A DNA stretch of 43,066 bases, from positions 1 through 43,066 of the forward strand of contig JAPOYD010000017.1 in the NCBI GenBank assembly GCA_026706735.1. The letters are read 5' to 3'. Of the stretch, positions 1 through 9,511 are shown piece by piece. The translations under genes were made by a program, and so were the position numbers. The notes below the pieces were generated by a model. It did no database searches and was not told where the DNA came from. It was given only the letters and a program-made list of their open reading frames with translations. Origin of the DNA: Nitrospinota bacterium (lineage in GTDB: Bacteria > UBA8248). Each line of letters begins with the position of its first letter. The first letter of the stretch is position 1.

Positions 1-106
1 ATCTGTTACTGCAGTGGTTGCTTTTATTATCTGTTTGGCGGCGACACTTTATCCTGCGTGGCGAGATTCTCGCGTCGATCCGGTAGAAAACCTCCGTTAT
101 GGTTGA
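1..106 (+). CDS. LolC/LolE-family lipoprotein-releasing permease, C-terminal end (partial)
   Basis: Reading from base 2, the frame encodes the last 34 residues of a protein and stops at TGA 104-106. The tail has a hydrophobic stretch, then LYPAWRDSR, then DPVENLRYG. This is the typical end of the FtsX-like permease subunit of the Lol complex, with the last membrane helix followed by the family's PAxxASRxDPxxxLRYE-type ending. The next gene is the matching ATPase LolD, whose ATG overlaps this stop by 8 nt. LolC, LolE and fused LolF types cannot be told apart from so short a piece, and the rest lies outside the window. Confidence 0.85.
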   Translation, partial: SVTAVVAFIICLAATLYPAWRDSRVDPVENLRYG

Positions 107-833
107 TTCGGGCACATTGGAGATGAGTGAGTCTGCTTCACCAGAGGGTGTGTTGCCGCAGGTCATCGTCACCAGGGGACTGGAAAAATCATACCCCATG
201 GGCAGCGGCGAGGTGATGGCTCTGAGCGGAGTCGATCTCGAAGTTGGTCATGGAGAGATGGTGGCCATCATGGGAGTCTCCGGAGCGGGGAAAACCACCT
301 TGCTCCACCTATTGGGAGCACTCGACAGACCGACGAAAGGCGAAGTGATTCTGGAGGGCAAGAGCCTCCATGAGCGCTCTGAAGCCGAGTTGGCTCGATT
401 GAGAAATCAGTATGTGGGTTTTGTATTCCAGTTTCATCACTTGCTGCCGGAGTTTTCCGGGCTGGAAAATGTTATGATACCCGGGTTGCTTCATGGCGCC
501 CGGAAAAAAGAGGTGGAGGAGCGGGCGAAGGAATTGTTGAGCCGGCTAGGGTTGGCCGATAGATGGGATCATCGGCCTGGAGAACTTTCAGGCGGTGAGC
601 AGCAAAGGGTTGCTATTGCACGCGCGTTAATTAACAATCCTTCTGTGGTGCTCGCGGATGAACCAACGGGGAATCTGGATTCATCGACTGCAGAAACGAT
701 CTTTGAATTGCTTCGAGAAATTAACGAAAGAAGCAGACAAACGATTTTGGTGGCGACGCACAATAGTTCGATGGCGAAAAGAATGGATCGTGTGATCGCC
801 GTGGTGGACGGAAAAATAGCTCATAAAAAGTAA
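99..833 (+). CDS. lolD: LolD, ATPase of the lipoprotein-releasing ABC transporter
   Basis: This 244-residue ABC ATPase should power release of outer-membrane lipoproteins from the inner membrane to LolA. Visible motifs are Walker A GVSGAGKTT, the Q-loop FVFQFHHLLPEFSGLENV, the signature LSGGEQQRVAIARAL, Walker B VVLADEPTGNLD and the H-loop ATHN. The QFHHLLPEF stretch after the Q-loop is characteristic of LolD within the MacB/FtsE-like group. The ORF start at ATG 99 overlaps the permease stop. A second ATG at 120, about ten residues before the conserved domain, is a possible alternative start. The gene ends 10 nt before clpC. Assignment is strong because of the motif and the adjacent Lol permease. 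Confidence 0.93.
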   Translation: MVDSGTLEMSESASPEGVLPQVIVTRGLEKSYPMGSGEVMALSGVDLEVGHGEMVAIMGVSGAGKTTLLHLLGALDRPTKGEVILEGKSLHERSEAELARLRNQYVGFVFQFHHLLPEFSGLENVMIPGLLHGARKKEVEERAKELLSRLGLADRWDHRPGELSGGEQQRVAIARALINNPSVVLADEPTGNLDSSTAETIFELLREINERSRQTILVATHNSSMAKRMDRVIAVVDGKIAHKK

Positions 834-843
834 GGAGGGCCGT

Positions 844-3288
844 ATGTTCAAGCGATTCACCGAGCGCGCCCGCAAAGTCATTATCCTGGCCAGAGAGGAA
901 GCGGAACACTACCGGCACGAATATCTGGGAACCGAACACATACTGCTTGGTGTGCTGAAGGACGGAGGCGGAATCGCCATCGCCGTTTTGCAGAAGCTGG
1001 GGGTCGACCCCAAACAGCTTCGCCTGGAGCTTGAACGCAACTTGCCCAAGAGTTTGAGTGGCCCCGTGGAAGGGGATATTCCGTTTACCCCGAAGGCGAA
1101 AAAAGTACTTGAATACGCCGTCGAAGAAGCCCGACTGATGGGCCACAACTATATCGGCACCGAACATCTGTTGTTGGGTATCGTTAGAGAGAAAGACGGA
1201 TTGGCGGCGAAGATTCTGGCCAGCTTCGGCGTGAAGCTCCAGCAAACGCGAGAGCAGACCATCAATCTCCTCAGGGAACCGGTGGCGGCGCGTTCTCGCG
1301 AGAAGAGCAAGACGCCCGCGCTCGATGAATTCGGGCGTGACCTCACGGAGTTTGCGGATGAGGGGAAACTCGATCCCGTCATCGGGCGGGAGCAGGAGAT
1401 AGAGCGCGTCATACAGATTCTCGCGAGAAGGACGAAAAACAACCCCGTCCTGATTGGAGAGCCCGGCGTCGGAAAAACGGCGATTGTCGAGGGTTTGGCT
1501 CAATCGATTATGTCCAAGGAAGTTCCCCAGATTTTGTACAACAAGCGCGTGGTTCAGCTTGATCTGGGCGCTTTGGTGGCGGGAACGAAATACCGCGGAC
1601 AGTTCGAGGCGCGCTTGAAAGCCATCATGAAGGAGATCACGCAGAGCCAGGATGTGATTATCTTCATCGATGAGTTGCATACATTGGTGGGCGCGGGCGC
1701 GGCGGAAGGCTCGATTGATGCTTCGAACATGCTGAAACCCGCACTCAGTCGTGGAGAAGTCCAGTGCATCGGTGCCACCACGCTTGATGAGTATCGGAAG
1801 TACATCGAGAAAAACGGCGCTCTGGAGCGTCGTTTCCAGACTGTCATGGTGGATCCGCCGTCCGTGGATGATACGGTCAGCATACTGAAGGGCCTGAGAG
1901 ACAAGTATGAAAAACACCATCGCGCGCAATTGACGGATGACGCGCTTGTCTCCGCAGTTCGCTTGTCGTCCCAATACGTATCGGATCGTTTCTTGCCGGA
2001 TAAGGCGATAGACGTCATTGATGAGGCGTGCAGCAAGGTTCGCCTCGAGAAAGAAACTTTCCCGACCAACATTCGGGATCTTCAGCGCCAAATTGAAGAA
2101 ACGGTTCGCACCAAAAAAGACATGATCGAAAAACAGGATTTTGAAAAGGCCGTCGAGTTGCGCGATCAGGAAGAGCAGGACAGGAGCAGACTCGACGAGT
2201 TGAAAACGGAATGGGAAGCGGGTCAAACGGATGAAGAACCGTATGTCACCGACGAGGATGTGGCCTATGTGGTCAGCCGGATGACCGGGATTCCGCTGCA
2301 GCGCATCGGGGAAGTGGAGAACGAACGTCTTCTTCGGATGGAAGAGGAGTTGAACAGCCACATCATCGGGCAAGAAGAAGCCACGCGTGTCTTGACGAAG
2401 GCGGTTCGCCGGGCGCGAGCGGGCCTGAAGGGGCCGAAACGCCCGATCGGCAGTTTCTTGTTCCTGGGTCCCACGGGTGTGGGCAAGACCGAGATGGCCA
2501 GAATGCTCGCTCAGTTCATGTTCGGCGATCCCGGCGCCCTCATTCGCATTGATATGAGCGAGTACATGGAGAGATTCAACGTCTCCCGCCTCACCGGAGC
2601 GCCTCCTGGATATGTCGGTTATGAAGAGGGCGGACAACTCACCGAGCGTGTTCGCAGAAAGCCTTATTCCGTCGTGATGCTCGATGAACTCGCGAAGGCG
2701 CACCCCGATGTCTACCACGTCTTGCTGCAGGTGATGGACGATGGTCTCCTCACGGACAGCTATGGCCGCAACATAGACTTCAAGAACACCATCATCATCA
2801 TGACTTCGAATTTGGCGGCGCGTGCCATTGAGAAAGGGACATCCCTCGGCTTCCAGAAGGTGGACACGGGCCTCGGATTCGACAAGATGAAGGACAGTAT
2901 TCGTGATGAGTTGAAGCGCACCTTCAACCCTGAGTTTCTGAACCGGATTGATGATGTCATCATCTTCCGGCCATTGACCCATGAAGACATCCTGAAAATC
3001 GTGGATATCGAAATAGCCAAAGTCAACGAGACGCTGAACGAAAAGGAAATGACGATTGAACTGAGCGACGAAGCCAAGGACTGGCTTGCCAAACAGGGGT
3101 TTGAGCCGGCTTATGGGGCGAGGCCTCTGCGTCGCGTCATCCAAAGACACATAGAAGATACCCTCAGCGAAGAAGTTTTGCATGGTAAATTCCAGGATGG
3201 GGGAACGATCCTGGCGAAGTTGGCTGGGGATGAATTGGTATTCGAACTGAAAGAAGACACGGAAGTGCTCAGTGTCCAAGACCTATAG
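844..3288 (+). CDS. clpC: ClpC-type Hsp100 AAA+ unfoldase
   Basis: The 814-residue protein is expected to unfold substrates for the ClpP peptidase. It has a double Clp_N domain (about 1-145) and a first AAA+ module with Walker [10 protein letters not shown] and Walker [13 protein letters not shown]-like coiled middle segment ([14 protein letters not shown]) follows, typical of ClpC and absent from ClpA. The second AAA+ module has Walker [10 protein letters not shown], and the protein ends with a D2-small domain ([10 protein letters not shown]). A strong AAGGAGG sits just before the ATG. Near the second Walker B the usual DExEKAHPD reads DELAKAHPD, so a normally conserved Glu is Ala, while the Asp-Glu pair is kept. 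Its position between lolD and bamA suggests envelope-linked expression, but no envelope substrate is shown. Confidence 0.94.
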   Translation: MFKRFTERARKVIILAREEAEHYRHEYLGTEHILLGVLKDGGGIAIAVLQKLGVDPKQLRLELERNLPKSLSGPVEGDIPFTPKAKKVLEYAVEEARLMGHNYIGTEHLLLGIVREKDGLAAKILASFGVKLQQTREQTINLLREPVAARSREKSKTPALDEFGRDLTEFADEGKLDPVIGREQEIERVIQILARRTKNNPVLIGEPGVGKTAIVEGLAQSIMSKEVPQILYNKRVVQLDLGALVAGTKYRGQFEARLKAIMKEITQSQDVIIFIDELHTLVGAGAAEGSIDASNMLKPALSRGEVQCIGATTLDEYRKYIEKNGALERRFQTVMVDPPSVDDTVSILKGLRDKYEKHHRAQLTDDALVSAVRLSSQYVSDRFLPDKAIDVIDEACSKVRLEKETFPTNIRDLQRQIEETVRTKKDMIEKQDFEKAVELRDQEEQDRSRLDELKTEWEAGQTDEEPYVTDEDVAYVVSRMTGIPLQRIGEVENERLLRMEEELNSHIIGQEEATRVLTKAVRRARAGLKGPKRPIGSFLFLGPTGVGKTEMARMLAQFMFGDPGALIRIDMSEYMERFNVSRLTGAPPGYVGYEEGGQLTERVRRKPYSVVMLDELAKAHPDVYHVLLQVMDDGLLTDSYGRNIDFKNTIIIMTSNLAARAIEKGTSLGFQKVDTGLGFDKMKDSIRDELKRTFNPEFLNRIDDVIIFRPLTHEDILKIVDIEIAKVNETLNEKEMTIELSDEAKDWLAKQGFEPAYGARPLRRVIQRHIEDTLSEEVLHGKFQDGGTILAKLAGDELVFELKEDTEVLSVQDL

Positions 3289-3340
3289 TTTCACTGCAAA
3301 ATTGAAACTTGTTTCCCCTTTTTTCTCAGGGGGTGGTCTT

Positions 3341-5656
3341 ATGCGTGGTGCGGCGAAGGTTTTGGCCTGCGCCGTTTTGGCCTTCCTGTTTCTTGTTGCT
3401 GTTTCTCATGAGGCGATAGGGCAGTCGGCTTCACCGGCCATCACGGTACGGGCTATTGAAGTTAAGGGGAATCGCCGGGTCGATCGTTCCACGGTTCTTT
3501 TTTACGTTCGGCTGAAAGAGGAGCAAAACTACACCAACACAGAATTGGTCAAGCAAATCCGCGCGGATGTCCGAGCCATATACAAACTGGGATTTTTCCG
3601 GGATGTGAAAGTTCGGGTAGAGTCTCTTGAAGGGGGGCTCCGCGTAATATATCAACTCAGCGAAAAACCCACGATCAACCAGCTCGAAATCATCGGAAAC
3701 AGCAACCTGGACCTCGAGGAAATCCGCGATCGCATGACGGTGAAGGTTCAGACTATCGTCAACGAATCCATCCTTAAAGAAACTGTCCGAGATATCCGAA
3801 AACTATATCAGGAAAGCGGCTATTATTTCGCGAGCGTAGAAGCTGTTCTGAAAGAAAGTGGCCAGAACACGGTGGCCGTTACGTTCGTAATAGATGAGGG
3901 TGAAAAGGTAAGCATCGGTGGAATCAATTTTGAAGGCAACGAAAATGTCTCAAAAAGGGATTTGCTCAAAGCCATAGAAACCAGCGAAATGGGCATTTTC
4001 TCATTTTTTACGGGTTCTGGGATCTTTGACGAAGATGAACTGCAAAGGGATTTGGTACGGATTCGCTTATTGTATGAGAGTCGCGGATACGCAAAAGTTC
4101 AGGTTGGGCAGCCCGTTATTCGAGAGGAGCGAGAAAGAGGCCGGATATACATAACAATACCCATTAGCGAAGGTTTGCGTTACAGAATCGCGAAAATTGA
4201 TATACGCGGTGGAGAGGATGTTATCCCCCAGGAAGAGATCAGAAGGAAGTTGCATCTTTTTGTTGGCGATGTTTTCAATAAAACCCGCTTACTCTCCGAT
4301 GTGCAAGCGATAACGAATCAATTTTCGAACCGTGGCTATGCGTTTGCAGATGTCAATAGTTTCACGAAAACAGACGACAAGAAGAAGACGGTCGACGTTA
4401 TTGTGCGAATCAATAAAGGGCGTAGAGTATACATCGGAAAAGTGGGGGTGAAAGGCAACACCCGCACTCGTGAGAATGTAATTCGACGGGATGTCCGGGT
4501 TATAGAGGGGTCTCTCTACAGCAAGAGAGGATTGGATTTAACGCGTCAGCGTCTCGTCCGTAAGAATTATTTCGAAACGGTGAAAGTCGTTGAAAAACGG
4601 CGTCCTGACAGTGATGAAATACTCGACATCGAGATTGAGGTAAAGGAGAAACCGACCGGCTCAATAACGGGCGGCATCGGTCTGAACAGCGACGAGGGCG
4701 TTTACGGGCAAGGTGAATTAAGAGAGTCGAATTTATTCGGTAAGGGTTTGGTTGCTTCAATTTTCACCAGAATTTCTTCCGAGCGTTTTGATTTGGTGAC
4801 GGAATATTTTGATCCCAATTTCCGGGACTCAGGATACTCGCTTGGGGGCAGCCTGTTTTTTGTTGATCAGGAATATGACACTTTTGATAACCAAAAAAAG
4901 GGTGGACGAATAACGGTTGGCAAGGAATTTCAGGATTTCCTGAGGGGTTTCCTCTCTTATGAGATTGCGGAATCGGAAATCAGTAACGTTTCCGACACGG
5001 CGATAACCACGATTCTCGAGCAGGAAGGAGAAACTTTTCTCGAAAGCAGCATCATTCCAAGGCTGATCTACGATAGCTTGAACAGGCCAATTTTCCCGAC
5101 GGATGGCACGTACTGGAGTATCGCCTCCACGATCTCTACTTCTCTATTGGGCGGAAACGTCGACGTACTCACAGCAGAAGCGGAATTCAGGCAATACTAT
5201 AACATCGGGGAGCGTTTCCGGATCCGCGTTTTGCGGGATTTGGTTTTGAGTTTGAGGGGCAATGTCCGCTACGTTGACTCACTCAAGGGCGTAGTGCCTG
5301 CGTTCCGTCGTTTGTACGCCACCAGAAGGTACACCGTTCGAGGTTTCACTTCCAGCGACCTGGGTCCGAAGGATATGCAGGGAGAAGCCATAGGTGGATT
5401 CTCCGCCGCTCTCGCCTCTGTTGAATTGACGCATCCTTTCATCGGCCCGACTCAAGTCGCGGTTTTCTTTGATATGGGGAACATCTGGGATGAGGATAAT
5501 GCGTTCGATGTCGGGGAATTGCGATACGGCGCCGGAATCGGCTTGCGCATCGTGACGCCAATCGGTCCCATGCGGCTCGATATCGGATACAAGCTGGACA
5601 GAAAAGAGAACGAGCGCAGGAGGGAAGCGCACTTGGGAATCGGGGCTGCTTTTTAG
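3341..5656 (+). CDS. bamA: BamA, outer-membrane protein assembly factor
   Basis: The 771-residue Omp85 protein inserts beta-barrel proteins into the outer membrane. A signal peptide (MRGAAKVLACAVLAFLFLVA...) is followed by five POTRA domains to about residue 400 and then a 16-strand-type barrel. The barrel has the lid-loop motif VRGF near residue 665 and ends in Phe, as expected for an outer-membrane barrel. The ORF track starts at 3272, inside clpC. I prefer ATG 3341 because it has AGGGGGTGG just upstream and gives a clean signal peptide at the N terminus. The downstream order skp-lpxD-fabZ-lpxA is the classic bamA neighbourhood. Confidence 0.95.
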   Translation: MRGAAKVLACAVLAFLFLVAVSHEAIGQSASPAITVRAIEVKGNRRVDRSTVLFYVRLKEEQNYTNTELVKQIRADVRAIYKLGFFRDVKVRVESLEGGLRVIYQLSEKPTINQLEIIGNSNLDLEEIRDRMTVKVQTIVNESILKETVRDIRKLYQESGYYFASVEAVLKESGQNTVAVTFVIDEGEKVSIGGINFEGNENVSKRDLLKAIETSEMGIFSFFTGSGIFDEDELQRDLVRIRLLYESRGYAKVQVGQPVIREERERGRIYITIPISEGLRYRIAKIDIRGGEDVIPQEEIRRKLHLFVGDVFNKTRLLSDVQAITNQFSNRGYAFADVNSFTKTDDKKKTVDVIVRINKGRRVYIGKVGVKGNTRTRENVIRRDVRVIEGSLYSKRGLDLTRQRLVRKNYFETVKVVEKRRPDSDEILDIEIEVKEKPTGSITGGIGLNSDEGVYGQGELRESNLFGKGLVASIFTRISSERFDLVTEYFDPNFRDSGYSLGGSLFFVDQEYDTFDNQKKGGRITVGKEFQDFLRGFLSYEIAESEISNVSDTAITTILEQEGETFLESSIIPRLIYDSLNRPIFPTDGTYWSIASTISTSLLGGNVDVLTAEAEFRQYYNIGERFRIRVLRDLVLSLRGNVRYVDSLKGVVPAFRRLYATRRYTVRGFTSSDLGPKDMQGEAIGGFSAALASVELTHPFIGPTQVAVFFDMGNIWDEDNAFDVGELRYGAGIGLRIVTPIGPMRLDIGYKLDRKENERRREAHLGIGAAF

Positions 5657-5700
5657 CAGTATTTGAGTCGATATTGTCTTTGAGATGGAGGATGTTTGAC

Positions 5701-6270
5701 GTGAGGCGGCATGGCCCTGCTATTTTGCTCCTTTCGATATTTTTCATATTTGCCTACGCAGGCCATTCGGAATCGGCAAGTGTGAAATACGGCGTTGTCA
5801 ACATTCAGCGTGTATTACAGACTTCAAAAGGCGGACGCGCCGCTAGTTCGTCTTTGGAAAGGGAGAGAAAGAGGCTCCAAGGCACGATACAGAAAAGGCG
5901 CGATGATTTAGCTAAAATTGCGAATAAAGTGCGGGATTTACAATTGGAGATCGATCAGAAAAGCGCGATTTGGCGGCAAGAGGAAAAAGAACGCAAGGCG
6001 TTCGAGTTGAGATCCCAGAGGAGAGAATTTGCGCGTGAACAGGACAATCTGAGACGATTGGTGCGAGAGAGCGAACGAGACCTTCAAGATCGCCGAAGAA
6101 TAGCCACAGAGAAGGTTTTGAAAGAAGTTCGTGGCATTGTTGAGGAGATCGGGAAGAAAGAAGGTTTGGATGTCATTGTGGACAATGCATCCGGCGGCGT
6201 TTTGTTCGTCAACCCGAGAGTGGATCTCACAAAGAGGGTGATCAAGCTATACGACCAGAAGAAGAAATAA
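5701..6270 (+). CDS. skp: Skp/OmpH-family periplasmic chaperone
   Basis: This 189-residue protein has a signal peptide and then the OmpH opening [20 protein letters not shown] long charged coiled-coil region forms the Skp tentacles, and the tail is [22 protein letters not shown]. Skp holds unfolded outer-membrane proteins on their way to BamA, the preceding gene. The ORF track starts at TTG 5674. ATG 5692 directly abuts GGAGG and is too close. GTG 5701 lies 9 nt after GGAGG and gives [15 protein letters not shown], a good signal peptide, so I choose GTG. Start confidence is moderate, family assignment high. Confidence 0.88.
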   Translation: MRRHGPAILLLSIFFIFAYAGHSESASVKYGVVNIQRVLQTSKGGRAASSSLERERKRLQGTIQKRRDDLAKIANKVRDLQLEIDQKSAIWRQEEKERKAFELRSQRREFAREQDNLRRLVRESERDLQDRRRIATEKVLKEVRGIVEEIGKKEGLDVIVDNASGGVLFVNPRVDLTKRVIKLYDQKKK

Positions 6271-6271
6271 A

Positions 6272-7279
6272 ATGCTTCTCGCAGACATCGCTAATCTGCT
6301 TGGCGGTGAATTGATCGGTGACGGGAACGTAGATCTACAAGATGTAGCAGCTTATGAAGAGGCCTCACCGAAAGATTTGAGTTATGTGGAGTCGGCGAAA
6401 AAACTGAACACGCATTCTGATGCGGGCGCCCTCATCGCTCCCCGGGGTCTGGAAATTGGCCGGCCAGGTATTTCTACAATAAATCCTCGTTTATCTTTTG
6501 CCCGCGCAGTCTTGTTGTTCCGCCCACCCCGAAAATTCCAGCCGGGAATTGACGCCAACGCCAGTATCTCCGAGACGGCCCTTGTGGGAGATGGCGTGTA
6601 TGTAGGGCCATTCGCATCTCTTGCCAGTGGTGTTGTGGTAGGGGGCGGTTCCTATGTCGGGGCGGGTGTCCATATCGACCAGAATGTGAGGATAGGCTCT
6701 GGATGTCATATTTATCCGAATTGTGTTTTGTACGCTGATGTAGAGATAGGGTCTCGGGTGATCCTCCATGCGGGAGTCGTCGTCGGAGCAGATGGGTTTG
6801 GATATATTCCTGATGAGGAGGGTCGTATTTTCAAATACCCGCAAACGGGAAGAGTTGTCATTGAAGATGATGTGGAGATCGGTGCGAACAGCACGATTGA
6901 CCGCGCTACGTTGAAAGAGACGAGAATCGGCCGTGGAACGAAAATCGACAACCTGGTGCAAATTGCGCACAACGTCGAGATTGGGGAGGATTGCATACTG
7001 GCGAGCCAGGTGGGCATCTCGGGTAGTGCGAAAATTGGGCGGGGCGTCATGATGGGCGGCCGTGTCGGGGTAGCGGATCATGTTGAAATTGGTGATGGTG
7101 CGAAACTGGGAGCGGAGACCGGCGTTCCGAAGAGTCTGGAGGGAGGAAAAATGTATCTCCACACTCCGGCGACGGAAATTCACGATGCGCGCAGGCGAAT
7201 TGCGGTTCTGAGGAATTTGCCAAAGATGGCAGAGAGAATAAATGAACTCGAAAGAAAAATTGGTAAGTTAGAATCATGA
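6272..7279 (+). CDS. lpxD: LpxD, UDP-3-O-acylglucosamine N-acyltransferase
   Basis: This enzyme adds the N-linked hydroxyacyl chain in the third step of lipid A synthesis. The 335 residues contain the LpxD N-terminal uridine-binding domain (about 1-95), a left-handed beta-helix of hexapeptide repeats (about 95-300), and a short C-terminal helix. The catalytic His is at 233 in [12 protein letters not shown], matching E. coli His239. It starts 1 nt after the skp stop with only a weak ribosome site, suggesting coupling. Its stop overlaps the fabZ start (ATGA). Confidence 0.96.
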   Translation: MLLADIANLLGGELIGDGNVDLQDVAAYEEASPKDLSYVESAKKLNTHSDAGALIAPRGLEIGRPGISTINPRLSFARAVLLFRPPRKFQPGIDANASISETALVGDGVYVGPFASLASGVVVGGGSYVGAGVHIDQNVRIGSGCHIYPNCVLYADVEIGSRVILHAGVVVGADGFGYIPDEEGRIFKYPQTGRVVIEDDVEIGANSTIDRATLKETRIGRGTKIDNLVQIAHNVEIGEDCILASQVGISGSAKIGRGVMMGGRVGVADHVEIGDGAKLGAETGVPKSLEGGKMYLHTPATEIHDARRRIAVLRNLPKMAERINELERKIGKLES

Positions 7280-7713
7280 TGGATAGGCAGCGAATACAAG
7301 AGTTGATTCCGCACCGGGATCCATTTCTTTTCATTGATCGGGTAACAGAGCTTGACCCGGAAGAAATTTCTATCGTAGCTCAGAAAAAAATCTCGAAAGA
7401 TGAACCATATTTAGATGGTCACTTCCCCGGGAATCCCATCATGCCGGGCGTGTTGGTCATAGAAGCGTTGGCGCAAACCGGTTTGATTTGCCTGTTCGAT
7501 TTGAAATTGATTGATCCGGACGGAGAATTTTTCTTCACCGGAATCGAGCAGGTAAAATTCAGGCATCCGGTTGTCCCGGGCGATTTGTTGCAGCTGCACG
7601 CAAAACTCCTGAAAAACAAAAGGACTATATGGAAATTTGAAGGACGGGCGTTTGTAGGGGAGCAAATCGCCGCCGAAGGTCTTTTCACCGCCTATGCTAC
7701 TCCCCGCTCTTGA
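7276..7713 (+). CDS. fabZ: FabZ, (3R)-hydroxyacyl-ACP dehydratase
   Basis: The 145-residue hot-dog-fold enzyme dehydrates 3-hydroxyacyl-ACP in fatty acid synthesis and competes with LpxA/LpxD for the same acyl donors, which explains its usual place between lpxD and lpxA. The N-terminal [13 protein letters not shown] and the core [20 protein letters not shown] are diagnostic. The catalytic His49 and Glu63 are both present. The start overlaps the lpxD stop. A second in-frame ATG directly follows at 7279. Confidence 0.96.
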   Translation: MMDRQRIQELIPHRDPFLFIDRVTELDPEEISIVAQKKISKDEPYLDGHFPGNPIMPGVLVIEALAQTGLICLFDLKLIDPDGEFFFTGIEQVKFRHPVVPGDLLQLHAKLLKNKRTIWKFEGRAFVGEQIAAEGLFTAYATPRS

Positions 7714-7719
7714 TAGACA

Positions 7720-8502
7720 TTGAACGATATAGCCCCCACTTCTCATATCGACCCGGAAGCGCAAATCGGGCATGGTTTGAAAATCGGCCCGGGAGCTTTT
7801 GTGGGCGCAAACGTGATTCTTCGAGATGGATGTGAAATCGGGCCGAACGCGACCATTCAAGGACCTGCCGTTATAGGTGAAGGGTGCCGGATTTTTCCGA
7901 ATGCCGTTATCGGCTTGGAAGCGCAAATTGTCGATTTGCCACAGGATTCAGGCGGGGTCGAAATTGGAGCGGGTACGGTTATCCGTGAAACGGCGACAAT
8001 CCACCGTTCTATGTATCAGGGTCAAAACACGGTAATAGGCGGAAAATGCTACATCATGGTCGGTGCGCATGTGGGTCACGATTGCCGTGTGGGTGATGAG
8101 ACGGTCCTGGTGAATCATTGTTCGTTGGGAGGGCATGTGGAAGTCGGGGAAAAATGTTTCATATCCAATTTCATCGGCGTGCATCAGCGTATGCAGGTTG
8201 GTGAGGGTTCGATTCTGGTAGGTCCCATTGCGGTGAGGAAAGACGTGCCTCCGTTCGTTAAAATGGCGGGCACTCCTTTTCGCGTGGTTGGACTGAATGT
8301 GGTCGGTTTGCGCAGAAGAGGCGTTTCGGCTGAAGTGAGAGCTGACATCAAGAGGGCGTATAAAATCCTTTTCAACGAAACCGGTACAATGGCGCAAAAA
8401 ATAGAAATAATAGAAGCGCAAGCGCCGTTAGGAGCGGAAATTCAATCCGTGGTAGAATTCGTGCGCAATTCGAAGAACGGCATCTATCAAGGTCGCGTAT
8501 AA
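7720..8502 (+). CDS. lpxA: LpxA, UDP-GlcNAc (or UDP-GlcNAc3N) acyltransferase
   Basis: This is the first enzyme of lipid A synthesis. The 260 residues form hexapeptide repeats (left-handed beta-helix) followed by an alpha-helical C-terminal domain. The catalytic His is His120 in VGAHVGHDCRVG, equivalent to E. coli His125, with His117 also kept. The start must be TTG 7720: an in-frame TAG lies at 7714-7716 and no ATG occurs before the conserved repeats. There is little ribosome-site sequence, so translation probably depends on coupling to fabZ, which stops 6 nt earlier. Because a gnnA-like gene follows, the acceptor could be the 3-amino analogue, but that is inference. Confidence 0.95.
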   Translation: MNDIAPTSHIDPEAQIGHGLKIGPGAFVGANVILRDGCEIGPNATIQGPAVIGEGCRIFPNAVIGLEAQIVDLPQDSGGVEIGAGTVIRETATIHRSMYQGQNTVIGGKCYIMVGAHVGHDCRVGDETVLVNHCSLGGHVEVGEKCFISNFIGVHQRMQVGEGSILVGPIAVRKDVPPFVKMAGTPFRVVGLNVVGLRRRGVSAEVRADIKRAYKILFNETGTMAQKIEIIEAQAPLGAEIQSVVEFVRNSKNGIYQGRV

Positions 8503-8531
8503 GGGCAGGTTTTTTAAGAGGTTAAAAGCCC

Positions 8532-9503
8532 ATGCTGGATTCTCTGCGAGTTGGCGTCGTTGGTGTTGGCCATATGGGTAGTTATCATGTGGCTGCGCTT
8601 TCCGAGCTTTTGGAGGTGAATTTGGTAGCTGTTTGTGACTTGGTTCCCAGTCGCGCTCGGGAACTGGCTGATAGATATGGAGCGGAGGCGTTTTCTGATC
8701 CCGTCGATCTGATCGGTCGTGTGGATGCGGTTGCTATCGCTGTTCCCACCTTGCAGCATTTTGAGGTGTCCCGGATATTCCTTGAAAATCACATTCATGT
8801 ATTGGTGGAGAAGCCCATTTGTACAACGATGGAAGATGCTCGCAAACTGTTCGACATGGCCACCAAAAACAATCTGGTTCTTCATATCGGACATGTGGAA
8901 CGGTTCAACGGGGCCGTTCAGGAGTTGGGCAACATTGTAGATGCTCCCACCCTGATTGAATGCCGCAGGTTAGGGCCCTTCTCGCCGAGAGTTAGGGAAG
9001 ATGGAGTTGTCCTCGACTTGATGATCCACGATCTCGACATCGTTTTAAGGCTGGTGGATGAGGAGATCGATTTGCTCTCGGCAACTGGCGCGAGTGTTTT
9101 GTCTGATCGAGATGACGTGGCGAATGTGCAGATTTGCTTTGCCAATGGATGTCTGGCGAACCTTACAGCAAGCCGGATGACGCAGAACAAGATCAGGACA
9201 CTTTCCGTATCTCAACCGGACGCGTTTATTACGCTCGATTATGCGGACCAGGAACTCCGAATTCACCGTCAGGCGATGAGTGAACACCAATTGACCCGTG
9301 AGGAACTCAAATATCGCGAACAATTTCAAGTTGAAAGGGTATTTGTTCATAAAGGCAATCCGCTCAAGCTGGAATTGCGGCATTTCTTGCAATCGGTGCA
9401 GCTCCTGAATGTTGTTTCTGATCCGGAAAAAGAATTACGGTCTTTGGAGGTTGCCCTTCGTGTCGTAGAGATGCTGAAAAGCACGATGCCCTCGACTCAC
9501 TAA
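8532..9503 (+). CDS. Gfo/Idh/MocA-family oxidoreductase, GnnA-like
   Basis: The 323-residue NAD(P)-dependent oxidoreductase has the N-terminal Rossmann motif VGVVGVGHMGSYH, then LVEKPI with the conserved Lys, then GHVERFNGA, and a C-terminal beta-sheet domain. In some bacteria such a gene between lpxA and lpxB is GnnA, which oxidises UDP-GlcNAc at C3 so that GnnB can transaminate it, giving amide-linked lipid A chains. No GnnB-type aminotransferase is present here, so the GnnA role is only suggested by position. The family assignment is strong and the substrate unknown. AGAGG lies about 10 nt before the ATG. Confidence 0.82.
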   Translation: MLDSLRVGVVGVGHMGSYHVAALSELLEVNLVAVCDLVPSRARELADRYGAEAFSDPVDLIGRVDAVAIAVPTLQHFEVSRIFLENHIHVLVEKPICTTMEDARKLFDMATKNNLVLHIGHVERFNGAVQELGNIVDAPTLIECRRLGPFSPRVREDGVVLDLMIHDLDIVLRLVDEEIDLLSATGASVLSDRDDVANVQICFANGCLANLTASRMTQNKIRTLSVSQPDAFITLDYADQELRIHRQAMSEHQLTREELKYREQFQVERVFVHKGNPLKLELRHFLQSVQLLNVVSDPEKELRSLEVALRVVEMLKSTMPSTH

Positions 9504-9511
9504 CACTTCCC

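Noticed and set aside
721-3279. 852-codon antisense ORF opposite clpC
   Set aside because: It mirrors the whole of clpC, has no recognisable domain, and clpC has a strong ribosome site and full motifs. Long antisense frames arise from codon bias.
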